Of a stretch of DNA of 36,438 bases, positions 8,053 to 13,552 are shown piece after piece. The stretch's first letter is position 1; each line of letters starts with the position of its first letter. The notes under the pieces were generated by a model. It was not told the origin of the DNA and did no database searches. It worked only from the letters and a program-made list of their open reading frames with translations. The stretch is taken from positions 1-36,438 of the IMG/VR virus record IMGVR_UViG_3300046794_000164, one strand, 5' to 3'. The DNA is from a virus. Made by a program: the position numbers and the translations under genes.

Positions 8053-8373
8053 ATGGCAAAGACAAAGATCGTTCGAGCACCAACCCCACAGAACGGTGTT
8101 TACGGTGGAACCATAAAAAATACCGGCTTGGATCAGCGCGCAACTCTCGAAGAAATAATGGTGAATCTTGCGACTGCCTTAGGCATTAAAGAAATTTACA
8201 AAGCAGATACTGCTCGCGGAAGCACAATTTACGAGCCGCAAGGAAAGAGCTTTTTTTATTCTTATCAAAGCGCCTCAAATACCATCCTTGAACTATCTCG
8301 TGATGTTGCAAAGCGAGCAGCAGATGCGAAAAAGCAGGCTGCAGCCTTAAGAAAAGCAGAGAAGCCCGCGTAG
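8053..8373 (+). CDS. Small basic protein, unknown, against the operon
   Basis: A 106-residue plus-strand gene lies inside the leftward operon between recT and two small genes. I use the ATG at 8053 because the preceding codons read as non-protein. AGGA lies very close to it and a GAGAG lies further upstream. The protein has a short conserved-looking N-terminus (MAKTKIVRAPTPQNGVYGG), an IYEPQGKSFFYSYQS segment in the middle and an Ala/Lys-rich helical C-terminus (RAADAKKQAAALRKAEKPA). It is AT-richer than the flanking genes. No family is recognised. It is probably an independently transcribed accessory gene. Confidence 0.65.
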   Translation: MAKTKIVRAPTPQNGVYGGTIKNTGLDQRATLEEIMVNLATALGIKEIYKADTARGSTIYEPQGKSFFYSYQSASNTILELSRDVAKRAADAKKQAAALRKAEKPA

Positions 8374-8391
8374 CGAGCGACGGCTAGCTGC

Positions 8392-8841
8392 TTACGCTGC
8401 ATCTGCCTTCCGCTGCTCTTCCAAGTCTGCGGCGTTGTTTGCGTCAAGCTCTTCAGCGCGAGCTCTGCCATATTCGTTAGCGTGTGGCCGTATAAGCGAC
8501 TCAGCGACGTCATGAAGGGCTGTTGGGCTACGCTCGCTCTTTGGTTTGCCCAGCGCCTCAATGGCCAAGTCATAAGCCCGTCCGTGCATTCGACGCCCGT
8601 CGGCGATGACTTCGCAAATCATTCGTTCAATCGGATACTCGCGATTGTCTGTGAGCAGCGGTGCGATGTGCTCCTGCGCGTCCAAGTGCTCAGCCAACGC
8701 CTCCCACAGTGACTGAGGAGTGATCAGCGCTACCGATTTGCCGTGCGCTCTCGGCGCCGTGACGTTTTGGCCGCAGATCAGCGTGTTGATTGCATCGTGG
8801 AGCCAATCCGGCCCTTCTGGAGTATCGAGAAAGTCGGTCAT
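8392..8841 (-). CDS. Phage hypothetical protein, 149 aa
   Basis: An acidic, helical, soluble protein of the leftward early operon. Its start overlaps the stop of the upstream gene (ATGA at 8838-8841). It opens with MTDFLDTPEGPDWLHDAINT and ends in a Glu/Ala/Asp-rich helix (ARAEELDANNAADLEEQRKA). No catalytic motif, zinc ligand or DNA-binding motif is evident. Position directly ahead of recT suggests a recombination or early host-takeover accessory, but the sequence itself does not show a function. Confidence 0.7.
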   Translation of the reverse strand: MTDFLDTPEGPDWLHDAINTLICGQNVTAPRAHGKSVALITPQSLWEALAEHLDAQEHIAPLLTDNREYPIERMICEVIADGRRMHGRAYDLAIEALGKPKSERSPTALHDVAESLIRPHANEYGRARAEELDANNAADLEEQRKADAA

Positions 8842-9092
8842 GGCCGAGTCTCCAATTCAAGTCGGCGCGCCAATTCGCAGGCTTCGTTGTGATCGCGGCG
8901 GAACCCCAACACCTTGTCGGTTTGGCTATCCACCACATGGAAGAACTCACGACCTGCAGGCTTGACCAACACCCGGTAGGTGGTAACCGGCATGTGCCGA
9001 TTGATCAGCCGGTAGAACTCGGTCGTGGCGAGAGCAGAGCGCTGATGCAGAACATCGAGGATTTCGCGGCGGGTTTGGATGCTTGGGTGCAT
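8838..9092 (-). CDS. Phage hypothetical protein, 84 aa
   Basis: The chosen start at 9092 has a strong GGAGG 5 nt upstream. An upstream in-frame ATG at 9140 lacks one and would add a peptide of poor character. The product is a small alpha/beta protein with MHPSIQTRREILDVLHQRSA at the N-terminus and a strand-rich middle (TTYRVLVKPAGREFFHVVDS). Its ATGA overlap with the next gene shows co-translation. No family is recognised. It is the first gene after a 620-bp leader downstream of the lyase gene. Confidence 0.7.
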   Translation of the reverse strand: MHPSIQTRREILDVLHQRSALATTEFYRLINRHMPVTTYRVLVKPAGREFFHVVDSQTDKVLGFRRDHNEACELARRLELETRP

Positions 9093-9182
9093 GGTCGCCT
9101 CCAGAGTGGCGGGGGTTGATCCAACAAAACTCGGCTGCACTCATCCATTCCGCTGGTTGCCGTTGGGCGCGGAGGGGAGTGC

Positions 9183-9677
9183 ATGCGGGTGGTGTCGGGG
9201 GAGAGTTGCCGAGGCCCGCTACTGGCGACGGCCTGGGTGTGCAGCATCAGCAATGTGCGATGTCGTTCGGTTGGGCCTACCGGTCCCCGGTTGATGCGCG
9301 GTCACATCCTCGGCCCTGCTTTCCGCTGCCTGCCAGGGTGTTGGGCGCAGCCTTCAGGCTTACTGCGCCACGCGGGTGGGTCGTTGATCTACTTCATGGT
9401 GGTCATCCTCAAAGGCGCGCCGTTGGCATCTTGGCGGGCGCTCGCCGTTCTCTGGTATTGCCTGCAGGGGGCCGCGTTGCGCGGTGCAGAATCGTCCGCA
9501 TCGGGGTGTGATCTGGTCAGAGGTGCGGTCTCTTCAACAGCTCGCCGTTCACGTCGCAACGAGACAAATACCGAACGCTTAGGTCGGCATGATCGCTGGC
9601 TTCATCCTCGGTCTGCTGTGACAGCTGCAAACCAGATCACACTCCGATGCGGCCTGGTGCTGGGGAGTGCCAGGTGA
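9183..9677 (+). CDS. Doubtful Arg/Cys-rich ORF, 164 aa
   Basis: An open frame starts at an ATG with a very good Shine-Dalgarno (GGAGGGGAG, 2 nt before the ATG) in a stretch with no other gene. The translation is rich in Arg, Cys, Gly and Ser. It has one hydrophobic stretch (SLIYFMVVILKGAPLASWRA, about residues 68-87) and no recognised domain. Both arms of the inverted repeat at 9496-9652 fall inside it. It would be antisense to the PL transcript. The composition is half-way between a real gene and a GC-rich shadow, so I list it only as a candidate. Confidence 0.3.
   Translation: MRVVSGESCRGPLLATAWVCSISNVRCRSVGPTGPRLMRGHILGPAFRCLPGCWAQPSGLLRHAGGSLIYFMVVILKGAPLASWRALAVLWYCLQGAALRGAESSASGCDLVRGAVSSTARRSRRNETNTERLGRHDRWLHPRSAVTAANQITLRCGLVLGSAR
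9496..9652. repeat. Imperfect 22-bp inverted repeat
   Basis: The left arm at 9496-9517 reads CCGCATCGGGGTGTGATCTG plus GT. The right arm at 9631-9652 is its reverse complement except for one G/A difference. The 113-bp interior contains a further small GTCTC/GAGAC pairing. Such arms could form a large RNA stem on either strand, mark the ends of a lost or invertible segment, or be protein-binding sites. No transposase lies inside. Confidence 0.8.
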
Positions 9678-9715
9678 CCGGGCAGTTATCGTCAGGCTGA
9701 CGTGGCTGAGTGTTC

Positions 9716-10390
9716 TCAGTCGTGGGTTATAGACAGGTCGCTGATAACGCAGACCGATCCGTCGTCCGGGTCGGTCGTGTCGGAGTAGTCGATCTGGTTG
9801 TAGACACCGCCGTGAAAAGCGAGAGTTTTTGTGTCCCAACTGTTGTCGAGACGCATGATTGCGGATGTTGATTTAACACCGTTGCAACTTGCCGATACGG
9901 AAACTGCGCCGCTTGAGTTGGCGTGAATGTTGATCTTGAAGAGCGCGCCGAGCGGCACGTTTTCCAGTACCGTCGTGTTGACCGGATCATCTTGGAGGTA
10001 GCTCGACCGGAACCCCATGGTGATCTTGCCCTTGTTCCAAAACACCTTGACTGGAGGTCGCTCTGAATCCTTCACATGGATTTGGGCGATGACAACCTTC
10101 TGTAGTGAGTTGACCTTCAATAGGCGCATTTCTTGACGGTTCCAGTGGTCCGCAGCGCTGGAGAAGAGCCAATAACCTGGCTCCTTCCACTCGCAGCGGG
10201 TGCGCTTCGTGCTCTTGCTGGAAGCACCAAGTGTGGGCGCTGTCATCTGCAGCGAGCCGTCGGGAAGCATTGAGACGATGTCAGGGCATTCAAGCAGTGC
10301 CCGCCAGCCGATCAATTCAAGCGCAATCGGGTTGGTCTCGGAAATTGGAAGGGGAGTAGCGATGGTGAAGTTGCTGATGTCTACAGTCAT
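9716..10390 (-). CDS. Polysaccharide lyase family 7 (alginate-lyase-like)
   Basis: The 224-residue protein matches the PL7 / alginate lyase 2 jelly-roll family in order and spacing. An Arg-rich strand KRTRCEWKEPGYW (residues 62-74) stands in the place of RTELRE. The catalytic QIH motif is at Gln103-Ile-His105, followed by KVFWNKGKI, then FKINIHANSSG, and FHGGVYNQIDY carries the catalytic Tyr197 and Gln199. PL7 enzymes cut alginate or related uronic-acid polymers by beta-elimination. No signal peptide is visible, so the enzyme would be freed on lysis. The start has GAGG about 9 nt upstream. It is the first gene behind PL and the nut-like leader, an unusual place for a depolymerase. The Arg motif is divergent, so the substrate could be another polyuronate, or activity could be lost. 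Confidence 0.82.
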   Translation of the reverse strand: MTVDISNFTIATPLPISETNPIALELIGWRALLECPDIVSMLPDGSLQMTAPTLGASSKSTKRTRCEWKEPGYWLFSSAADHWNRQEMRLLKVNSLQKVVIAQIHVKDSERPPVKVFWNKGKITMGFRSSYLQDDPVNTTVLENVPLGALFKINIHANSSGAVSVSASCNGVKSTSAIMRLDNSWDTKTLAFHGGVYNQIDYSDTTDPDDGSVCVISDLSITHD

Positions 10391-10730
10391 GGTCTTTACC
10401 TCATCCCATTAATGTCGCTTGGTTGATTTCCCGTCTGGCCCTGTCGCCAAGGCCAGCCAGTGAAATCTGTTGTCCGCTCCATGCTCGGCGCCTCGGTTTC
10501 CCCACCTGGCCGGCGTCACACATTTCGTGTTCGGTGTTCTTCGCCGGTTGGCTTGCATGGTTTGGCGTTCTCCCTTGTAGGGAGCCCGGCCAGTTCCAGA
10601 GCTGGCATGGAGATCGAAATTTGTGTTTCGCGCTGTACCCGTTGCCGGGGATCGATCCGCGAAGATTCCTGACTGTTAAAGAGCGGTCAGGCCCTTTGAG
10701 GCCCTTCGCAGTGGCTGTGTGTCGCTGCGA
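10391..10730 (-). other. Untranslated PL leader
   Basis: About 340 nt separate the inferred PL start (near 10,731) from the lyase ATG. The leader carries the boxA/boxB pair described separately and no convincing coding frame. A 121-codon minus frame at 10401-10766 runs through the promoter and nut site and is not accepted. A perfect GGATCGATCC palindrome lies between boxA and boxB. Confidence 0.6.
10638..10685 (-). promoter_or_regulatory. nut-like antitermination site (boxA + boxB)
   Basis: On the leftward strand, CGCTCTTTAACA at 10685-10674 is a near-perfect boxA (the rrn consensus is TGCTCTTTAACA), the NusB/S10 binding element. Twenty-four nt downstream, CCCG-GCAA-CGGG at 10649-10638 forms a four-pair stem closed by a GNRA tetraloop, like boxB hairpins bound by N-type proteins. 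The pair sits about 45-95 nt after the inferred PL start, matching nutL in lambdoid phages. No lambda N homologue is recognisable, so the partner protein is unknown. Confidence 0.7.
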
Positions 10731-10737
10731 TGGGTTT

Positions 10738-10766
10738 AATTTAGAAAGCTTAACAAAAATGATCAA
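10738..10766 (-). promoter_or_regulatory. Leftward early promoter PL
   Basis: On the minus strand, TTGATC (10766-10761) and TAAATT (10743-10738) are separated by exactly 17 bp. One operator copy overlaps the -10 and another lies just upstream of the -35, so repressor bound here would block polymerase. The transcript enters the nut-like leader and then the lyase and recombination genes. Confidence 0.7.
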
Positions 10767-10799
10767 GGGTTATTTTTAGAAAACTTAACAAATGTTTAG
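10740..10799. promoter_or_regulatory. OL operators
   Basis: Two sites share the 14-bp core TTTAG-N4-CTTAA: TTTAGAAAGCTTAA at 10740-10753 and TTTAGAAAACTTAA at 10775-10788. A half-site TTTAG is at 10795-10799. Both full copies are followed by CAAA. The same core occurs three times between cI and cro, which identifies these as CI/Cro operators at PL. Confidence 0.75.
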
Positions 10800-10822
10800 A
10801 GGTGGGAGTTTCTAGAGGCGGG

Positions 10823-10846
10823 AAAGCCCGTGGATTAACGGGCTTT
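10823..10846 (-). terminator. Hairpin after DUF1654 gene
   Basis: The 9-bp stem AAAGCCCGT / ACGGGCTTT with a 6-nt loop lies 15 bp beyond the stop of the leftward DUF1654 gene. Only three Ts follow on that strand, so strength is uncertain. It would insulate that SOS-type transcript from PL. Confidence 0.55.
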
Positions 10847-10860
10847 GAGGGGCGGGGAAA

Positions 10861-11112
10861 TCAATCGTCTTTCGGTACAACCCAGAACACCTGCACGCCG
10901 CCATCGTCCTGATGCGCAACGGTTACGTTGTCGATTTCACCAATGTCTTCAAGAACCTGCTTCCAATCTACATCGTCTTCTTCCGGCAGCTTGTAGAGTA
11001 GGGCTGTCTTCGTCCTCTGCGCACCTGGTGAATTGATTATTCGCTGAAGTCGAACGCCGATTTGCTCGTATGGAGATGGTGCGGCTGGGGTAGCGGTCTT
11101 CGCTCTGGCCAT
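10861..11112 (-). CDS. DUF1654 protein, SOS-regulated
   Basis: The 83-residue protein matches the DUF1654 family found mainly in Pseudomonas and its phages. A YEQIGVRLQRIINSPGAQR segment (residues 15-33) is followed by a KLPEEDDVDWKQVLEDIGE segment and a C-terminal strand pair (NVTVAHQDDGGVQVFW). The molecular function is not known. The start codon lies about 20 nt downstream of a perfect LexA-type box (11133-11148), so expression should rise with DNA damage, separately from CI control. A hairpin lies just downstream. It stands alone between the PL operators and the rex-position gene. Confidence 0.85.
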   Translation of the reverse strand: MARAKTATPAAPSPYEQIGVRLQRIINSPGAQRTKTALLYKLPEEDDVDWKQVLEDIGEIDNVTVAHQDDGGVQVFWVVPKDD

Positions 11113-11132
11113 AGTTGTTGCTTCCTTTTTAG

Positions 11133-11148
11133 CTGTATGAATATACAG
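11133..11148. promoter_or_regulatory. LexA (SOS) box
   Basis: CTGTATGAATATACAG fits CTGT-N8-ACAG exactly, and the flanks (G/TA) extend the resemblance to the gammaproteobacterial LexA consensus. It lies about 20 bp upstream of the DUF1654 ATG and just after a TTGACC hexamer (leftward strand), so LexA would overlap the promoter. Confidence 0.88.
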
Positions 11149-11237
11149 TATGTTCCGGTCAAGATAAGAGCAAGAGGAAATCGATGTTTGCGAGATGACA
11201 TGTCAATTTTTCGTGCATGTCCACAGAATTGCAGGCA

Positions 11238-11266
11238 CAAAAAAGCCCGCGTCATGGCGGGCCTTT
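11238..11266 (-). terminator. Rho-independent terminator after the DUF4145 gene
   Basis: GCCCGC-CATGAC-GCGGGC followed by TTTTTT on the leftward strand lies 17 bp past the stop of the DUF4145 gene. On the plus strand the same stem is followed by TTTT, so it can act in both directions. It would end the cI-DUF4145 lysogenic transcript. Confidence 0.85.
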
Positions 11267-11283
11267 TCGTCAGCTGCTTATTG

Positions 11284-11973
11284 CTACTCTCGTTCCAGGG
11301 ACTTCTCAAGATCCGTAATCTGTGATGGCAGAACGTAAAGGTAGGAGATTAGATAGTCGAGTAGTTCAACCATCTGCTTGGCTTGAGCTTCGCTTGGCTC
11401 ATGCTCTGCATCGAAATGCGCTCCGAGGTTGCCGCCGGCTCGTATTGCATGTGAAAGAGATTCAAGTGGCGCGGCTAAATCTACGTTGTTTTTCACCTCG
11501 TCGATCAGCTGAAAAAGCGACTTGTTCCTTTTGCTCTCATCCACGCGGTACTTAAAAATGCCCTCTAGCGTCCGCCTTGCGCCGACCGCAGTGGCCGGAA
11601 AATTTTGGGAGTTAAGCGAGTCTATCGTGGAGAAGAGCGCCTTCTGAAGAGGCTCAGGGACTTCACTAGGCAGTTTCGGATGGGAGTATCCAAACTCTGA
11701 GGCTGGATACATAAAAACATCGTACTCCCTGTCTCTAGGGTTCCCATCGGCATCAGTCGTTGATTTGATGGTCCAGAAATGTACCGCTCGACCGCAACCC
11801 GGACAAATCCCAGTGGAAGCAACGGAGTTGCGGTTCCCGTCGGCAACGTGACTGCCGAGGGCAAAAATCACTTTTTCTGCACAAAATGGGCATTGAGCAC
11901 TAATGGATGTCGCTACTCTGAGGCTGCTAGCCGTCCCCCAGGACTTAATTTTTTGTTGGTCGATAAGCTTCAA
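11284..11973 (-). CDS. DUF4145 (HEPN-like) protein with zinc ribbon, rex position
   Basis: The 229-residue protein has an N-terminal zinc ribbon (Cys28-PF-Cys31 and Cys57-PG-Cys60). The C-terminal helical domain is typical of DUF4145, including AVGARRTLEGIFKYR (129-143) and RAGGNLGAHFDAEH (178-191). The Arg178, Asn182, His186 pattern recalls the R-x-H motif of HEPN ribonucleases, a superfamily to which DUF4145 has been assigned. Many DUF4145 genes sit in defence islands. The start appears to be TTG at 11973, since there is no earlier ATG, with AAGGAT about 9 nt upstream. It lies 60 bp behind cI with no terminator between them and one after it, so it should be made in the lysogen, as lambda rexAB is. 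A prophage defence role is inference. Confidence 0.8.
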   Translation of the reverse strand: MKLIDQQKIKSWGTASSLRVATSISAQCPFCAEKVIFALGSHVADGNRNSVASTGICPGCGRAVHFWTIKSTTDADGNPRDREYDVFMYPASEFGYSHPKLPSEVPEPLQKALFSTIDSLNSQNFPATAVGARRTLEGIFKYRVDESKRNKSLFQLIDEVKNNVDLAAPLESLSHAIRAGGNLGAHFDAEHEPSEAQAKQMVELLDYLISYLYVLPSQITDLEKSLERE

Positions 11974-12033
11974 TGTTTAGATCCTTTGTTCATTGTTTTT
12001 ATCGCGTTGGTGTGATCGAGCTGACAGCTACGG

Positions 12034-12684
12034 TTAAAGCCCGGTGACTTTCACGTCGATCACTCGGCCGATGAACTCCCAGTCGTCCTTCACCTGAATA
12101 GTCTCGAATGCCGGATTGAGCGGCGCCAAATATTCTTTTCCAGCGTCGTAGACGTATTGCTTGAACGTCCTTTCGCCGTCTCGATGCTCGGCGATATAGT
12201 ACTTCCCACTAATCAGGTCGAAGCCTTCAGGCTGAACGAGCACATATGTGCCTGGCATGAAGCTTGGGCTCGAATCCGACATCATCGATTTGCCCTTCAC
12301 CTCCAGCCAATAGCCGTGCTCACCAGCATTCTGGTCAGACTCGAACCATTTGTCCGCGCCAGATATGTAGTCCTGTGGCGCCTCAGCTCGCTTGCCAGCC
12401 GCCACCCAACTAATCACCGGATAGCTAACCGCCTTCTTGAATGGGCGGAATGTCGGCGAGATGTTTTCTCCGTCACTTGGAGGTTCGCCCGTTCCTGTCT
12501 CTAGCCAGGTGGGCGAGCACTGCAGCAGCTCCGCCAACAACAGCAGATTTTTCCCTTTCGCACCGTTCGTTCCATTCATCCAGAACGTCACGGTGGCTCG
12601 AGACACCTTTACGCGCTCGCTTACATCAGTCGCGCGGAGCCCTAGGGCATCCATCCGCTGCTTCATTCGGTCTTTGAATTCCAT
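12034..12684 (-). CDS. cI: CI-type S24 repressor
   Basis: The 216-residue lysogeny repressor has an N-terminal helix-turn-helix (about residues 18-38, ATDVSERVKVSRATVTFWMN). Its C-terminal S24 self-cleaving domain has the cleavage pair Ala96-Gly97 (SWVAAGKR), nucleophile Ser133 (VKGKSMM) and general base Lys175 (RTFKQY). RecA filaments should trigger self-cleavage and induction. I prefer ATG 12684 over an upstream ATG at 12708. The start has no Shine-Dalgarno, and an operator ends 2 bp upstream. The -10-like TAGAAT at 12697-12692 would place the RNA start at or next to this ATG, so the message is probably leaderless as in lambda PRM. Confidence 0.93.
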   Translation of the reverse strand: MEFKDRMKQRMDALGLRATDVSERVKVSRATVTFWMNGTNGAKGKNLLLLAELLQCSPTWLETGTGEPPSDGENISPTFRPFKKAVSYPVISWVAAGKRAEAPQDYISGADKWFESDQNAGEHGYWLEVKGKSMMSDSSPSFMPGTYVLVQPEGFDLISGKYYIAEHRDGERTFKQYVYDAGKEYLAPLNPAFETIQVKDDWEFIGRVIDVKVTGL

Positions 12685-12685
12685 A

Positions 12686-12746
12686 TTTAGGATTCTAAAC
12701 AGAGTCATGTTTAGATAACTTGCCTTGTCTCGTTAATTTTTCTAAA
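12686..12746. promoter_or_regulatory. OR operators between cI and cro
   Basis: Three copies of the phage operator lie here: TTTAGGATTCTAAA (12686-12699), the weaker TTTAGATAACTTGC (12710-12723) and TTAATTTTTCTAAA (12733-12746). The last, read on the other strand, is TTTAGAAAAATTAA and differs from the second OL site at one position. The centre-to-centre spacing is 23-24 bp, like the three OR sites of lambda. Confidence 0.8.
12692..12720 (-). promoter_or_regulatory. PRM (maintenance promoter for cI)
   Basis: On the minus strand a good -10 (TAGAAT, 12697-12692) lies inside the first operator. The -35 position, 17 bp away (12720-12715), reads AGTTAT and is poor. A weak -35 next to an operator fits a promoter that needs activation by bound repressor. 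The expected RNA start coincides with the cI ATG. Confidence 0.55.
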
Positions 12747-12748
12747 CT
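12720..12748 (+). promoter_or_regulatory. Rightward early promoter PR
   Basis: TTGCCT (12720-12725) and TAAACT (12743-12748) are separated by 17 bp. The middle operator overlaps the -35 and the right operator overlaps the -10. Transcription leads into cro, whose ATG is 25 bp downstream behind an AGGAG. Confidence 0.7.
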
Positions 12749-12772
12749 CTACCGAGAATAGGAGAACCCCAC

Positions 12773-12982
12773 ATGACTTATGACCAAGCCCTGAAGTTTT
12801 TCGGCTCAGGCCGATCCATCGGAGACGCCCTGGGAGTTAGCGGAAGTCGCGTTTCGCAATGCCGCGCTGCCGGGGGCTTCTCCTACCAGTTGCAGTGTGT
12901 CCTGGAGAAAGAGTCGGCCGGGAAGCTCACCGCATGCCGCTCTGACGATCCAGCGCACGAACAAAAGAAATCAGCCGCTTAA
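12773..12982 (+). CDS. cro: Cro-type repressor
   Basis: The 69-residue protein is a Cro-family helix-turn-helix protein with the characteristic N-terminus MTYDQALKFFGSGRSIGDAL. An HTH of the Cro/YdaS type spans about residues 15-35 (SIGDALGVSGSRVSQCRAAG). It is divergent from cI across the operators and is the first gene from PR. The ribosome binding site is AGGAG about 9 nt upstream. It should bind the same TTTAG-N4-CTAAA sites and turn down cI during lytic growth. Confidence 0.85.
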   Translation: MTYDQALKFFGSGRSIGDALGVSGSRVSQCRAAGGFSYQLQCVLEKESAGKLTACRSDDPAHEQKKSAA

Positions 12983-13011
12983 CAAAATTCATTAGCCGCA
13001 AGGAGCAGTAC

Positions 13012-13203
13012 ATGTACGACGAGCCGCGCCACCTAAAAGACCGGGAGATCAAGTCCCGTTATGACGATGAGACCTACGAGGCGCTCAAGGCTGTGGCGAA
13101 GCTGCACAAGCTTCAGCTCGCGGTCTTTGTGCGCATGTGCGTTGAAGAAAAACTGGAAAGCATCGTTGAGATGGATGTTAACGACAAACGCCACATGGCC
13201 TGA
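13012..13203 (+). CDS. Ribbon-helix-helix protein, 63 aa
   Basis: A small Arc/CopG-like DNA-binding candidate. A short strand (REIKSRYD) leads into helix A (ETYEALKAVAKLHK), a turn and helix B (LAVFVRMCVEEKLES), which is the normal RHH spacing. The ATG has an AGGAG about 7 nt upstream. It lies 29 bp after cro and before a second RHH-like gene, and is probably an early regulator acting as a dimer. Its target cannot be read from the sequence. Confidence 0.75.
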   Translation: MYDEPRHLKDREIKSRYDDETYEALKAVAKLHKLQLAVFVRMCVEEKLESIVEMDVNDKRHMA

Positions 13204-13223
13204 AGTCCCTGAAGGAGGCCAAC

Positions 13224-13466
13224 GTGCCCGAAAACACGATCTGCCATGGGATCGATGGACGCCTCTACGAAAAGCTTGAGCGATTAGCCAAGGCAAAGGG
13301 TATGACGCCTAGCGAGTACGCCGCAAAGCTTGGAGCAGAACGTTTTTTCGAGAAGACCAGGCCAAGAGGTGCCGGGAAGATCCGGAACCTGCCAACTACC
13401 CGTCGCCACCATCCGCCGGACTTTAAAGGGCCTGAAAAAGGACGAACCGATGACGGCCCTGAATAG
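13224..13466 (+). CDS. Second ribbon-helix-helix protein, 80 aa
   Basis: It starts with GTG behind a strong GGAGG (6 nt upstream), 20 bp after the first RHH gene. Residues 8-42 show the RHH pattern: a short strand (CHGIDGRLYEKL), a helix (LERLAKAKGM), then TPSEYAAKLGAERFF. The tail is basic and Pro-rich (about 43-80). The two tandem RHH genes may be a duplicated pair or regulators of different early promoters. A terminator-like hairpin follows at 13,491. Confidence 0.7.
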   Translation: MPENTICHGIDGRLYEKLERLAKAKGMTPSEYAAKLGAERFFEKTRPRGAGKIRNLPTTRRHHPPDFKGPEKGRTDDGPE

Positions 13467-13490
13467 CAAACCCCAAACAGCGGGCGAAAA

Positions 13491-13517
13491 AAAACCACCA
13501 GGCCCGGTGGTTTCTTC
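13491..13517. terminator. Hairpin terminator in the early rightward operon
   Basis: AACCACC / GGTGGTT with a 6-nt loop is preceded by a run of eight As and followed by TTTCTTC. On the minus strand it is a strong terminator (stem, then TTTTTTTT). On the plus strand it is moderate. It sits between the RHH genes and the Rha gene, where lambdoid phages have an antiterminated tR site. Confidence 0.65.
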
Positions 13518-13552
13518 AACTGCGTACAGCAAAAGCATCTGTGAGGCCGATT

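Larger units (their letters stand above)
9093..9715. other. 620-bp gap in the leftward operon with inverted repeats
   Basis: No convincing minus-strand gene fills the gap between the PL7 lyase and the next leftward gene. The most visible structure is a pair of 22-bp arms in inverted orientation (9496-9517 and 9631-9652, one mismatch) separated by 113 bp. A smaller hairpin CCTGG-N12-CCAGG lies near 9652-9674. On the plus strand there is a candidate 164-codon frame, listed separately. In the leftward transcript the long arms could form a large stem. Confidence 0.6.

Noticed and set aside
10401-10766. 121-codon minus-strand frame upstream of the lyase
   Set aside because: It spans the PL -10, boxA and boxB, starts upstream of the inferred transcript start and has no ribosome binding site.
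11976-11989. TTTAG half-site at the DUF4145 start as a sixth operator
   Set aside because: The second half (TTTGT) does not match CTTAA/CTAAA, and the position is not a promoter.
12976-12984. CGCTTAACA at the cro stop as a nutR boxA
   Set aside because: It lacks the central CTTT of boxA and no boxB-like hairpin follows, so I do not call a rightward nut site.
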